Assembly: GCA_946183175.1 (NCBI GenBank) | Contig: CAMHBH010000021.1 | Location: 1-21,137, forward strand | Reading direction: 5' to 3' | Source of the DNA: an uncultured Oscillibacter sp. | GTDB taxonomy: Bacteria > Bacillota > Clostridia > Oscillospirales > Oscillospiraceae | Length of the DNA stretch: 21,137 nt | Part shown: positions 1 through 8,287 of the stretch, one piece after another | Numbering within the stretch: the first letter of the stretch is position 1 | Layout of the letters: every line of letters starts with the position of its first letter | Translations under genes and position numbers: made by a program | Notes under the pieces: model-generated | The model's database searches: none | Told to the model about the DNA's origin: nothing | What the model saw: only the letters and a program-made list of their open reading frames with translations

Positions 1-357
1 GCCGCCTACTACGCCGCCCGCCGCGCCGACGAACAGGAACTTCAGCACATGGAAAGCCTGCTGTCGCAAATGGAGAAACTTTCCGCGCAGGGGCAGTCCG
101 TGATTCAGGCCGAGCGCGACCTGCACGGCGCGATTGCCGCCGCCGGACACAATCCCCTCTTCGGACACCTCATGCCCGTGCTCCAACACTCGATACAGGA
201 GTACAACAGCGCGTCGCGGGAGCGGACGGGCGTCTTTCTGCGCGACTACCGGGAAATCGTCCGCCACATCCGCAACCGCAACGCGGAGGCGGCCCGCGCC
301 GCCATGTTCGGTCTGATTCTGCTGGCCTACCGCCTCTCCGATATGGAAATTGAGTGA
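1..357 (+). CDS. GntR/FadR-family transcriptional regulator, C-terminal FCD domain (5' end outside window)
   Basis: The frame is open from the first base and ends with TGA at 355-357. About 118 residues are visible and they are helix-rich. The stretch ERDLHGAIAAAGHNPLFGHL fits the FCD ligand-binding domain signature (D-x2-H-x2-I-x2-A-x-x-N), which follows an N-terminal winged helix in FadR-subfamily GntR regulators. That DNA-binding half would lie upstream of the window. FCD domains usually bind a metal and a small organic acid. The late His of the usual A-A-x-x-x-M-x-x-H-L motif is absent: the sequence reads AARAAMFGLI. Metal binding may therefore be altered. The stop lies 12 bases before the next gene, so it probably heads the three-gene unit that follows. 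The ligand cannot be told. Confidence 0.75.
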   Translation, partial: AAYYAARRADEQELQHMESLLSQMEKLSAQGQSVIQAERDLHGAIAAAGHNPLFGHLMPVLQHSIQEYNSASRERTGVFLRDYREIVRHIRNRNAEAARAAMFGLILLAYRLSDMEIE

Positions 358-369
358 GGGGGGCTTTTC

Positions 370-1101
370 TTGAAGACCGCAAGTCCCCGCCTCGACACCC
401 TCGACACCCTGCGCGGCCTGACGCTCGTCAGCATGACCGCCTACCACGCCTGTTGGGACATCGTCTATATGTTCGGCGTCGACTGGGCCTGGTACCGTTC
501 CCGGGGGGCGTTCCTATGGCAACAAAGCATTTGCTGGACGTTTATTTTGCTCTCCGGCTACTGCTCCCGCCTCGGGAAACATTCCCTCCGGCGCGGCGCG
601 GTCGTCTTCGCCGCCGGGGCGCTCGTCTCCGCCGTGACGGTACTTTTTCTCCCCGGAAACCGTGTCTTCTGGGGCGTACTCTCCCTGCTGGGCGCGTCCA
701 TGCTCCTGACGGCCTTCCTAAAGCCGTATTTGTCGCGCGTGCCCGCCGCGCCCGGACTGGCGGCCTCTTTCGCGCTCTTTACACTCTGCTACCGTGTCCC
801 GCGACACGTACTCGGCCCGTTCCGCCTCCCCGACGCCCTCTATTGTAACGATTTCACGGCCTGCCTCGGCTTCCCGCCGCGCGGCTTCTTCTCCACCGAC
901 TATTTCCCGCTGTTGCCGTGGCTGTTCCTGTTCTGGTGCGGCTTCTACTTGTACGGCCTGCTGTCGCCGGACGATTCCCGCCTCTGGCGCGTGCGTCTCC
1001 CCGCGCTGACCGTACTCGGACGGCATTCCCTGTCCGTGTACCTGCTCCACCAGCCGGTTGTCTACGCGTCGCTGTCCCTGCTCTACGGAGGCCTGCCATG
1101 A
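370..1101 (+). CDS. HGSNAT-like (DUF1624-type) integral membrane acyltransferase
   Basis: The 243-residue protein is strongly hydrophobic, with about seven predicted membrane segments. It opens with RLDTLDTLRGLTLVSMTAYHACWD, shown here only for its key R-x-x-x-x-D-x-L-R-G-L start and the His in the first helix, which typify the heparan-alpha-glucosaminide N-acetyltransferase catalytic family and related acyltransferase-3-like proteins. The end, with LGRHSLSVYLLHQPV, is the usual last-helix motif. Such proteins are thought to move acyl groups across the membrane to sugars, but the substrate here is unknown. The start is TTG at 370, preceded by a GAGGGG ribosome site at about 355-361. The stop overlaps the next start by four bases (ATGA), so it is translationally coupled to the GTPase gene. 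Confidence 0.75.
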   Translation: MKTASPRLDTLDTLRGLTLVSMTAYHACWDIVYMFGVDWAWYRSRGAFLWQQSICWTFILLSGYCSRLGKHSLRRGAVVFAAGALVSAVTVLFLPGNRVFWGVLSLLGASMLLTAFLKPYLSRVPAAPGLAASFALFTLCYRVPRHVLGPFRLPDALYCNDFTACLGFPPRGFFSTDYFPLLPWLFLFWCGFYLYGLLSPDDSRLWRVRLPALTVLGRHSLSVYLLHQPVVYASLSLLYGGLP

Positions 1102-3686
1102 AACGTCTCGTCCTCGGCATACTGGCCCATGTGGACGCGGGCAAGACCACGCTCTCGGAGGCGATTCTGCACGAGTGCGGGGTACTGCGCGCGCCCGGAC
1201 GCGTCGACCACGGCGACGCCTATTTCGACAGCGACCCCCTCGAACGCGAGCGCGGCATTACGATTTACGCGAAATCGACGGTGTTTCGCGTCGGCGACCG
1301 GGAAGTATTCCTGCTTGACACCCCCGGACACGTCGACTTTTCCCCGGAGGCCGAACGCGTGTTACGTGTCCTGGACTGCGCCGTACTGGTCATCAGCGCC
1401 ACCGACGGCGTACAGGCCCACACCCTGACGCTGTGGCGGCTACTCGAACGCTTTCAGATTCCGGCATTCGTATTCGTGAACAAGACGGACTTGCCGGGAA
1501 TCGAACGCGGCGCGCTCATGGCGCAACTCAAAGAGAAATTGGACGGCGGCTGTACGGACTTCGGCGCGGAGGCGGAGAGTATCGCGGAGGAGGCCGCGCT
1601 TTGCGACGAAACGCTACTCGAACGCTACCTGGAGCGCGGAAGCGTCACGGACGACGAATACCGCGCCTTGATTGCGGCGCGGAAGCTGTACCCGTGCTGT
1701 TTCGGTTCGGCGCTCAAGGAGGAGGGCGTCGGCGCGTTTCTCGACACCCTCTCCCGGCTGGCCCCCGACCCTGTACGCCCGCCGGAATTTGGGGCGCGGG
1801 CGTTCAAGATAACCCGCGACGAGCGCGGCGCGCGCCTGACGTGGCTAAAAATCACGGGCGGGGTTCTCCGCGCGAAAGCGCGTATCACGGACGCGCCCGA
1901 CGAGAAAGCAGACCAGATTCGTTTGTACAGCGGCGTCAAGTACAAGACCGTCGACGAACTCCCGGCGGGGAGTATCTGCGCCGTGACGGGGCTGGCCCAC
2001 AGTCACGCCGGGGACGGCTTCGGGTTTGAGCGGGGCCGCGCGGGCCTCGTACTCGAACCCGTGTTCCGCTATCAGGTACTGACCCCGCCCGACATCGACC
2101 CGCATACCGTACTGTCAGCCCTGCGGCAACTGGAGGAGGAAGACCCCGCGCTCCGTGTCGAACAGGGCGACACGTTACATGTCCGCCTCATGGGCGAGAT
2201 ACAGGCGGAAGTGCTCAAGCGCGTACTGCTCGACCGCTTCAAACTCCCGGTCGACTTCGGCCCCGGCGCGATAGTCTACCGGGAGACCATCGCCGCGCCC
2301 GCGGAGGGCGTCGGACACTTTGAGCCGTTGCGCCACTATGCGGAAGTACATCTTTTATTAGAGCCGCTCCCGCCCGGAAGCGGTATCCGTTACGCGACGG
2401 CCTGTCCGGAGGACGCGCTGGCGCGTAACTGGCAACGCCTCATCCTTACGCACCTTGCGGAACGGGAACATGTGGGCGTGCTGACGGGTTCCCCCGTGAC
2501 GGATATCCGCTTTACGCTGTTGTCCGGGCGCGCCCACGAGAAGCATACCGAGGGCGGAGATTTTCGCGAGGCGGTGTACCGGGCCGTCCGGCAGGGGCTG
2601 ATGTCCGCGCAAAGCGTCCTGTTGGAGCCGTGGTACGACTTCCGTCTGGAAGTACCGTCTGGGCAGGCGGGGCGCGCCCTGAACGACTTCCGGCGTATGG
2701 GCGGCGACGCCAACCCCCCGGAGGCGTCCGGCGATACGTCCATTATCACGGGTTCCGCGCCCGCCGCCACACTCAAGGACTACGGCAAGGAAGTCGCGGC
2801 CTATACGCACGGCCTCGGACGCTTTTCCTGTCAGGTGTCGACGTTCCGCCCCTGCGCGAATCAGGCCGACATCGTCGCCCGTACGGGCTACGACCCCGAG
2901 CGCGATATCGAAAACCCGTGCGGGTCGGTATTCTGCGCGCACGGCGCGGGCTACGTCGTGCCCTGGAACCTCGTCCCGGGTATGGCGCACGTCCAGACCC
3001 GGCCCGCCCCCGCCGTACAGCCGAAAGCGCAACCCGTACAAGTAGCGCGGCGCGGCGTCGCGGAGACGGAGGACAAGGAACTACAGGCCATTTTTGAGCG
3101 CACTTACGGCCCCGTCCGACAGCGCCGCGACGCCGAAATCAGGGAGGCGCGCCGGGAATCGCCCGCGCCGCCCCCGCCGTCCGGGCCCGAATACCTCCTC
3201 GCCGACGGCTACAACCTCATTTTCGCCTGGGACGATTTGAAGGCCGTCGCCCTCGAAAACCTCGACGCCGCGCGCAAGATTCTTTGTGACCTGCTCTGTG
3301 ACTACCAGTCCATGCGGGGCTGCGCGGTGATAGCCGTATTCGACGCCTACAAGGTCAAGGGGAATCCGGGTTCGCACGAAAAGTACCACAATATCCACGT
3401 CGTCTACACGAAGGAGGCGGAGACCGCCGACGCCTTTATTGAGCGGGCCACGTATACGCTCGCGCAGGGGCGGCGCGTGCGCGTCGCGACTTCCGACGGC
3501 CCCGAACAGTTGATTATATTAGGCCACGGGGCCCTACGGGTTTCCGCGACGCTGTTCAGAGAAGAACTGGAGGCGGCGAAAATCCGTATTGCCGAACTGA
3601 TTGCGAAGAACAACCGCCGCGGGCCGACGGGGGCCGTACGGGCCGCGCTGGAGGCCGCCGAACGCGCAAAATCCGGTAAAGAGTGA
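1098..3686 (+). CDS. Tet(M)-like ribosomal translational GTPase fused to a C-terminal NYN (YacP-like) domain
   Basis: This 862-residue protein has an EF-G/Tet(M)-type GTPase with AHVDAGKTT (residues 10-18), ERGIT (51-55), DTPGH (74-78), NKTD (128-131) and GSAL (203-206). EF-G-like domains II-V follow to about residue 655, then a Pro/charged linker. A NYN nuclease-like domain runs from about 698 to 840: it starts LLADGYNLIFAW and contains VFDAYKVKGNPG and ATSDGPEQ. Tet(M) itself is about 640 residues and has no such domain. The domain IV loop that evicts tetracycline in Tet(M), with Ser-Pro-Val at its tip, aligns to HEKHTEGGDFREAVYRAVRQ and lacks SPV. The C-terminal helix also differs. A housekeeping or ribosome-rescue factor that may also cleave RNA is more likely than true drug resistance. 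The ATG at 1098 overlaps the previous stop; a longer upstream reading would overlap that gene. Confidence 0.85.
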   Translation: MKRLVLGILAHVDAGKTTLSEAILHECGVLRAPGRVDHGDAYFDSDPLERERGITIYAKSTVFRVGDREVFLLDTPGHVDFSPEAERVLRVLDCAVLVISATDGVQAHTLTLWRLLERFQIPAFVFVNKTDLPGIERGALMAQLKEKLDGGCTDFGAEAESIAEEAALCDETLLERYLERGSVTDDEYRALIAARKLYPCCFGSALKEEGVGAFLDTLSRLAPDPVRPPEFGARAFKITRDERGARLTWLKITGGVLRAKARITDAPDEKADQIRLYSGVKYKTVDELPAGSICAVTGLAHSHAGDGFGFERGRAGLVLEPVFRYQVLTPPDIDPHTVLSALRQLEEEDPALRVEQGDTLHVRLMGEIQAEVLKRVLLDRFKLPVDFGPGAIVYRETIAAPAEGVGHFEPLRHYAEVHLLLEPLPPGSGIRYATACPEDALARNWQRLILTHLAEREHVGVLTGSPVTDIRFTLLSGRAHEKHTEGGDFREAVYRAVRQGLMSAQSVLLEPWYDFRLEVPSGQAGRALNDFRRMGGDANPPEASGDTSIITGSAPAATLKDYGKEVAAYTHGLGRFSCQVSTFRPCANQADIVARTGYDPERDIENPCGSVFCAHGAGYVVPWNLVPGMAHVQTRPAPAVQPKAQPVQVARRGVAETEDKELQAIFERTYGPVRQRRDAEIREARRESPAPPPPSGPEYLLADGYNLIFAWDDLKAVALENLDAARKILCDLLCDYQSMRGCAVIAVFDAYKVKGNPGSHEKYHNIHVVYTKEAETADAFIERATYTLAQGRRVRVATSDGPEQLIILGHGALRVSATLFREELEAAKIRIAELIAKNNRRGPTGAVRAALEAAERAKSGKE

Positions 3687-3692
3687 CCATTC

Positions 3693-3724
3693 CGCCTCCC
3701 CTGTCGTCACGGGGGAGGCGTTTT
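3693..3724 (+). terminator. Intrinsic terminator after the GTPase-NYN gene
   Basis: A 9-bp perfect stem (CGCCTCCCC at 3693-3701 with GGGGAGGCG at 3712-3720) is followed by TTTTG. It lies six bases after the stop codon. The loop and right arm share TGTCGnCACGGGGGAGG with the hairpin at 14691-14718. Confidence 0.75.
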
Positions 3725-3821
3725 GCCGGAATTTGACAGTATTCTTGCCTTTCCCGCCGCAAAAAACCCACAAAAAGGAAAATTAGCGAACTCGTTTTTT
3801 CGTCCAAATGACGGAAACCCC

Positions 3822-3850
3822 TTGCAATTGCGCACAGCCTTTGCTATAAT
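3822..3850 (+). promoter_or_regulatory. Sigma-A promoter (TTGCAA-17-TATAAT)
   Basis: TTGCAA at 3822-3827 and TATAAT at 3845-3850 are separated by 17 bases in an AT-richer gap. Transcription would start near 3857, leaving a leader of about 60 nt before the SLH/glycosidase gene. The -35 hexamer and its context recur at three other promoters in the window. Confidence 0.8.
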
Positions 3851-3916
3851 AAAGCCGCTTTGATGGAGCTTCTTTCCCTCTGAAATTACATTTTTTTCCG
3901 AAAGGTGGTATGCCCA

Positions 3917-5638
3917 TTGAAAAAATTACTCCGGCTTTGTACGGCGTTGACTCTGTGCGTCCTGTTCTGCCTGACCTGCGCGCTCGGAACCGGAGCGGAC
4001 GCCGAATCTACCGCGAACGCCGACAAACTCTATTCCCTGCACCTGTTCCGGGGCACCGGGGTCGACGACGACGGCTCCCCGATTTACAGCCTTGACCGTA
4101 CCCCCACCCGCCTACAGGGCCTTATCATGATGATTCGTTTCCTCGGAGAAGAGGAAGAAGCTCTTTCCGCCCCCATCGATTCCCCCTTTACCGATGTTTC
4201 CGGCGACGGGGAGGCCTACGTGTCCTACGCCTACAACCGGGGCGTGACCAAGGGCACGACGGATTCCACGTTCACGCCCGGGGCGACCCTCTCCGCCAAT
4301 GCCTACCTCGCGTTCCTGCTCCGCGCCATGGGCTACAGCGAGGCCGACGGCGACTATACGTGGGCGGATATCTCGTCGTTCGCGTCCTCGCTGGGAATCC
4401 TGTCTGCCGCCGACGCCGCCTCCATGGACGCCAACGGCCTCAACCGCGGCGACATGGTGGACCTGAGCTATCACGCCTTGACCTGTCCGGTCAAGGGCGG
4501 CGAAACCACCCTCGCGCAAGTCCTGCTGGAAAAGGGCGTGTTCACGGCGGAAGAAGGCCGTAGCGCCGGGGTTCTGCCCTCTTCCGGACAGTCCGCCCTC
4601 CCGGCCATGCCGTGGGAGGCCCCCGCCGACGCCGAATCTGCCGTAGAGTACGAAAAGAAGAGCGTCCGCACGTCGGAGGGCCTTGTCACGGCGCACGTCC
4701 TGACGGTCAACACCCGTAGCCCGAAAGTCAGCGTCAAGACCGCGCTCGTCGACAATCAGCTCGGGCACACGGCGTCCTTTACGAAAATCGTGCAGAACTC
4801 CGGCGGGGCCGTGGCCGTCGTCAACGGCAACTTCTTCAATTCCTACAGCGACTTCCAGACGCCGATAGGCCACGTCATGTCGGGCGGGGAGTTCCTGTTC
4901 GGCAACTCCGGCCTCTCGTCCATCGGCTTCGCCGACGACGGGACAATCTACGTAGGCCGCCCCGCCGTATTCACGCGCCTGACTTCCGGCGACGACGAGT
5001 GGTCTGTGTACGAAATCAACACCGCCGACCAGGACGACAGCGCCTCCGTACTCTATACGCCCGCCTACGGCGAGCAGGTCACGATGAAAAACGGCGGCTG
5101 GGCCCTGACCGCCGACCAGGGCGTCATCACCGAATTTTACTCCGTCAGCGCGGGCGCGGTCATCAAGATTCCTCCGGAGGGCTACGTCGTCTACATGGGC
5201 GGCGGCTACTCCTCCACGCCCTATTTCCGCATTCCGCAGAAGGGCTCCCCGATTTCCACGGAATACTATTTACGTGTCGCCGACGAGGAGGGCTTCGTAC
5301 TCGACGGCGTGCGCGAAATGGTCTCCGGCGCGCCGCGCCTGGTCAAGGACGGCGAGACCGTCACGGAACTGGAGGCGGGCTTTACGGAGTCGCGCTTTAC
5401 GACGGCTTCCTCGTCGCGTACCGCCATCGGCGTCGACGCCGACGGAAAGCTGTTGCTGATTTCGGTACCCGCCGGGGCGACGATTCAGCAAATGCGCGAA
5501 CTGTCGCTTTCGCTGGGCTGTGTCGACGCCTTCAACCTCGACGGCGGTGCCTCCAGCGCGATGTATTACAAGGGCAGTTACCTGACTGTCCCGAGCCGCG
5601 AACTGACCGTGACCCTGCAAATTTTCGTGGACGAATAA
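3917..5638 (+). CDS. Secreted SLH-repeat protein with phosphodiester glycosidase (NAGPA/DUF2233) domain
   Basis: The 573-residue protein begins with a clear signal peptide (MKKLLRLCTALTLCVLFCLT, cleavage probably after ADA at about residue 29). Residues 40-190 resemble degenerate S-layer homology repeats: FTDV at 91-94, then AYNRGVTKGTTDSTFTPG, then a helix SANAYLAFLLRAMGY. SLH repeats usually anchor proteins to pyruvylated wall polymers. From about 225 to the end lies an NAGPA/DUF2233 domain, with VNGNFFNSYSDFQTPIG and the hallmark FNLDGGASSAMYY near residue 539. This family hydrolyses phosphodiester-linked sugars such as those in wall glycopolymers. The start is TTG 3917, eight bases after AAGGTGG (3902-3908). 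The GTG at 3905 lies within that ribosome site and the ATG at 3910 is out of frame. The gene stands alone behind its own promoter. Confidence 0.85.
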   Translation: MKKLLRLCTALTLCVLFCLTCALGTGADAESTANADKLYSLHLFRGTGVDDDGSPIYSLDRTPTRLQGLIMMIRFLGEEEEALSAPIDSPFTDVSGDGEAYVSYAYNRGVTKGTTDSTFTPGATLSANAYLAFLLRAMGYSEADGDYTWADISSFASSLGILSAADAASMDANGLNRGDMVDLSYHALTCPVKGGETTLAQVLLEKGVFTAEEGRSAGVLPSSGQSALPAMPWEAPADAESAVEYEKKSVRTSEGLVTAHVLTVNTRSPKVSVKTALVDNQLGHTASFTKIVQNSGGAVAVVNGNFFNSYSDFQTPIGHVMSGGEFLFGNSGLSSIGFADDGTIYVGRPAVFTRLTSGDDEWSVYEINTADQDDSASVLYTPAYGEQVTMKNGGWALTADQGVITEFYSVSAGAVIKIPPEGYVVYMGGGYSSTPYFRIPQKGSPISTEYYLRVADEEGFVLDGVREMVSGAPRLVKDGETVTELEAGFTESRFTTASSSRTAIGVDADGKLLLISVPAGATIQQMRELSLSLGCVDAFNLDGGASSAMYYKGSYLTVPSRELTVTLQIFVDE

Positions 5639-5655
5639 AATCAACAACTTTTAAC

Positions 5656-5687
5656 TAGAAGCGCGGGAAACGTCGCCCGCGCTTCTA
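5656..5687 (+). terminator. Perfect 12-bp stem-loop after the glycosidase gene (terminator-like, no U-run)
   Basis: TAGAAGCGCGGG (5656-5667) pairs with CCCGCGCTTCTA (5676-5687) around an 8-nt loop. No T-run follows on the + strand, so it may be a weak terminator, an mRNA 3'-end stabiliser or an attenuator ahead of the GtrII gene, whose ribosome site begins eight bases later. Confidence 0.5.
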
Positions 5688-5708
5688 CTGTGACAGGAGA
5701 CTTTCCCC

Positions 5709-7229
5709 ATGCCAGACAGACGAAACGCCCTGCCGCCCGCCGCCGATTCCGCGTCCGCGCTCCGACAGCGCCGCTTGACGGCCTTCCTGTCCGCCGCGCT
5801 CTGCGCCTTCGCCGCGCACGGCTTCCTGTTTACCAACGAGTTCTTTTCCCACGATTCCGTCTCCTACTTCAACTACACCGAGTTCGGCTTCCGCTTCTAT
5901 ACCGGAATCGGGCGCTTCCTGATTCCGGTCTATGAGGCCTGTAAGGGGCCCGTCGCCGCGCCGTGGCTTATCGGCCTCCTGTTCACGCTCTGGATGGGCC
6001 TTGCCGGAATCGTCGTGACGGATTTATTGGCAATCCAGACGCCGACCGGAATCGCCCTCGCCGCCGGATTACTCTGTACCAATGTCTCCGTCAGCCTCAC
6101 GGGCGCGACCTACGTCTACTGTATGGACGAGTACGCCCTCGCCCTGCTCTGCGCCGCGACTGCCGCCTTTCTATTCCTGCGGGGCGGGCGGCTGTCCCTG
6201 CTGGGCGTACTCCCGCTGTTGGCGTCGCTGTCGCTCTACCAGCCCTATATCACCGTGACGGCGGTATTGTGCCTCCTCGCGCTCCTGCGCGACGCCTCCG
6301 ACGGACGCCGCTTCCGTACCGTCCTCGCGCGCGGCCTCAGCGCCCTGACGCTGTTGGCCGTCTCTTACCTCCTCTACTCCGCACTCTGGGCCGCCCTCCG
6401 TACAATCGCCCGGATTCCCCAAACGCGCGACGTGGTGTCCCTCCGCGACTTCGGCCCGCTCGCGCGCCTGCTCTCCGCGAACTCCGCCTTTTTCGGCTTC
6501 CTGTTCCGGCCCGGCGTCGTACTCGGCCCCCTGCGCCCCCTCGTACACGGTGTGCTCCTCGTACTTCTGCTCTGGCGTCTGCTCCGTACCCTCACCAACG
6601 GGCGCGTACCACTCCCGAACCGCCTCCTGCTACTCGCCCTCGCGGCGCTGTTGCCCGCCGCGCTCTACTCCGTCGCGTTCGTCATGCCCGGGGAGGCGCA
6701 CGACTTGACCGCCTACGCGCGGGAGCTGTTCTATTTACTGCCGCTGTCCTTACTCGACGCCCCGCCGCGCCGGAATCCGTCCGCCGAACGCGTCGCGGTG
6801 TGCGTGTTGCTGTCGCTGTTGCTGTGGCACCACGTCGTCTACGCGAATCAGGCCTACATGAAAAAGGACTTCGAGAAAACGTCGACGCTCATACTGGCGG
6901 CGCGAATCGTCGACCGGATAGAGGGCGTCCCGGGCTACGTCCCCGGCGAAACGCGCGTGGCCTTCGCCGGACGCTTCGACGACAACGAACCCCTCGACGC
7001 GCCTTTAGCGGCCTTCGACGGCTTCCGGACGCAAACCGGCCTCTGGCACGCCCACGCCGCGACTTACAATATGGGCCGCTACCTGACGGAGTACCTGCAA
7101 TACCCGCTCAACTGGGACAAGGAATCGGGGGTAGTACGCTCCGACCTGGCAAAAGCTATGCCGGCGTTCCCGGCGGCGGGAAGTGTGCGCATGATTGACG
7201 GCGTAGTCGTCGTGAAACTGTCGGCCTAG
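5709..7229 (+). CDS. GtrII-type polytopic membrane glucosyltransferase
   Basis: The 506-residue protein has about ten or eleven membrane segments and a soluble C-terminal part of some 130 residues. After the first helix comes FFSHDSVSYFNYTEFGFRFY, an acidic-residue loop placed as in the GtrII/PF14264 glucosyltransferase family. Later it has TYVYCMDEYALALL and LYQPYITV. These enzymes take glucose from undecaprenyl-phosphate-glucose outside the membrane and add it to a surface polysaccharide or teichoic acid, as in phage serotype conversion. The downstream GtrB-like gene, which would make that donor, supports this. No GtrA flippase is seen in the window. The ATG at 5709 follows AGGAGA (5695-5700) by eight bases. 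The acceptor is unknown. Confidence 0.75.
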   Translation: MPDRRNALPPAADSASALRQRRLTAFLSAALCAFAAHGFLFTNEFFSHDSVSYFNYTEFGFRFYTGIGRFLIPVYEACKGPVAAPWLIGLLFTLWMGLAGIVVTDLLAIQTPTGIALAAGLLCTNVSVSLTGATYVYCMDEYALALLCAATAAFLFLRGGRLSLLGVLPLLASLSLYQPYITVTAVLCLLALLRDASDGRRFRTVLARGLSALTLLAVSYLLYSALWAALRTIARIPQTRDVVSLRDFGPLARLLSANSAFFGFLFRPGVVLGPLRPLVHGVLLVLLLWRLLRTLTNGRVPLPNRLLLLALAALLPAALYSVAFVMPGEAHDLTAYARELFYLLPLSLLDAPPRRNPSAERVAVCVLLSLLLWHHVVYANQAYMKKDFEKTSTLILAARIVDRIEGVPGYVPGETRVAFAGRFDDNEPLDAPLAAFDGFRTQTGLWHAHAATYNMGRYLTEYLQYPLNWDKESGVVRSDLAKAMPAFPAAGSVRMIDGVVVVKLSA

Positions 7230-7235
7230 GGAAAC

Positions 7236-7296
7236 TTTCCACAAATCCGGAAAAATTGTGGAAAATTCTCAACAAAAGCGCCGTTTCTGTGGAAAA
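7236..7296. promoter_or_regulatory. Cluster of TTTTCCACA (DnaA-box-like) motifs with a dyad
   Basis: On the - strand TTTTCCACA occurs at 7257-7265 and again at 7288-7296, exactly 31 bases apart. Both fit the DnaA-box consensus TTWTNCACA. On the + strand CTTTCCACA lies at 7235-7243. The first two form a 9-bp inverted repeat (TTTCCACAA 7236-7244 with TTGTGGAAA 7256-7264). It could be a DnaA-bound control site, a repressor dyad, or an RNA hairpin after the GtrII stop codon. No origin-type unwinding region or dnaA/dnaN gene is present. Confidence 0.35.
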
Positions 7297-7318
7297 CTTT
7301 CGGGAAAGAGGTGAAACT

Positions 7319-8278
7319 GTGGCGCTGATATCGGTAGTCGTACCCTGCTACAACGAGGAAGCGGCGTTGCCGCTGTTCCTGGACGCCCTCCGGACTACGG
7401 CGGCGGAACTGCGCGCCGGGTTCGACTGCGAAACCGAACTGGTGTTCGTCGACGACGGCTCCCGCGACGGTACATTGTCCGTACTGCGCGGGGCCGCGCG
7501 CGCGGATTCGATGGTGCATTACCTGTCGTTTTCGCGCAACTTCGGCAAGGAGGCGGCGATGTTCGCCGGACTGCAACACGCCCGCGGCGACTACGTCGTG
7601 ATAATGGACGCCGACTTACAGCACCCGCCGTCGATGTTGCGCGAGATGGTGTCGGTACTGCGCACGGGGGAATACGACTGCGCGGCGGCGCGGCGGGTGT
7701 CGCGGACGGGTGAACCGCCGTTACGGAGTTTCTTTTCGCGGCGCTTCTACCGCCTCATCAACCGCATTTCCGACACCGAAATCGTCGAGGGCGCGTGCGA
7801 CTTCCGCATGATGTCCCGGCGCATGGTCGACGCGATTCTCTCCCTACGGGAGTACAACCGCTTTTCCAAGGGGATTTTCAGTTGGGTGGGCTTCCGTACA
7901 AAGTGGCTCCCCTTCGAGAATCAGGAACGCGTCGCCGGCGAAACGAAATGGTCCTTCTGGGGGCTGTTCGTCTACGCCGTACAGGGAATCGTCGGCTTCT
8001 CGACTGTGCCGCTTGTACTCGTCGCGCTGTTGGGCGTGTTACTCTGCCTCGGCGCGCTCCTGATAGTGGTCTACATCATCGTGAAAACGCTCTTATTCGG
8101 CGACCCGGTAGGCGGCTGGCCGTCTATGGCCTGTATGGTGATGTTCATGGGCGGCGTACAGCTCTTTTGCATGGGCATTCTGGGGGAGTACCTCGCGAAA
8201 ACTTACTTGGAAGTCAAGCGGCGTCCGATTTACGTCCTCTCCGAGACCGACGAGGACAAAAAAATCGGTGAGTTTTGA
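7319..8278 (+). CDS. GtrB/DPM1-like family 2 glycosyltransferase with C-terminal membrane helices
   Basis: The 319-residue protein opens with ISVVVPCYNEE and has the GT2 motifs VFVDDGSRDGT (D45/D46) and IMDADLQHPP (D97-x-D99), followed by RNFGKEAA-type DPM1/GtrB residues. Two strong membrane helices lie near residues 230-256 and 260-300, and an ILGEYLAKTYLEVKRRP tail completes the usual GtrB/YfdH layout. It should load glucose (or a similar sugar) from UDP-sugar onto undecaprenyl phosphate on the inner membrane face, supplying the GtrII-type enzyme just upstream. The start is GTG 7319, five bases after AAAGAGGTG (7305-7313). The in-frame TTG at 7256 has no ribosome site and would run through the TTTTCCACA dyad. 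Confidence 0.85.
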   Translation: MALISVVVPCYNEEAALPLFLDALRTTAAELRAGFDCETELVFVDDGSRDGTLSVLRGAARADSMVHYLSFSRNFGKEAAMFAGLQHARGDYVVIMDADLQHPPSMLREMVSVLRTGEYDCAAARRVSRTGEPPLRSFFSRRFYRLINRISDTEIVEGACDFRMMSRRMVDAILSLREYNRFSKGIFSWVGFRTKWLPFENQERVAGETKWSFWGLFVYAVQGIVGFSTVPLVLVALLGVLLCLGALLIVVYIIVKTLLFGDPVGGWPSMACMVMFMGGVQLFCMGILGEYLAKTYLEVKRRPIYVLSETDEDKKIGEF

Positions 8279-8287
8279 AAAATCCGC

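Noticed and set aside
918..1097. A 60-residue N-terminal extension of the GTPase-NYN protein
   Set aside because: It overlaps the acyltransferase gene, has no GTPase-family similarity, and the ATG at 1098 gives the conserved family start with an ATGA overlap.
2358..3041. A 227-codon - strand frame inside the GTPase-NYN gene
   Set aside because: It is an antisense shadow with no motif.
1098..3686. Calling the gene tetM/tetW-type tetracycline resistance
   Set aside because: The loop and C-terminal helix needed for drug eviction are not conserved and a NYN domain is fused, so a resistance gene name is not justified.
4112..4873. A 253-codon - strand frame inside the SLH/glycosidase gene
   Set aside because: It is an antisense shadow with a repetitive Gly/Arg/Val composition.
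7236..7296. A replication origin
   Set aside because: Only two or three boxes are present, with no AT-rich unwinding element and no dnaA, dnaN or similar neighbour.
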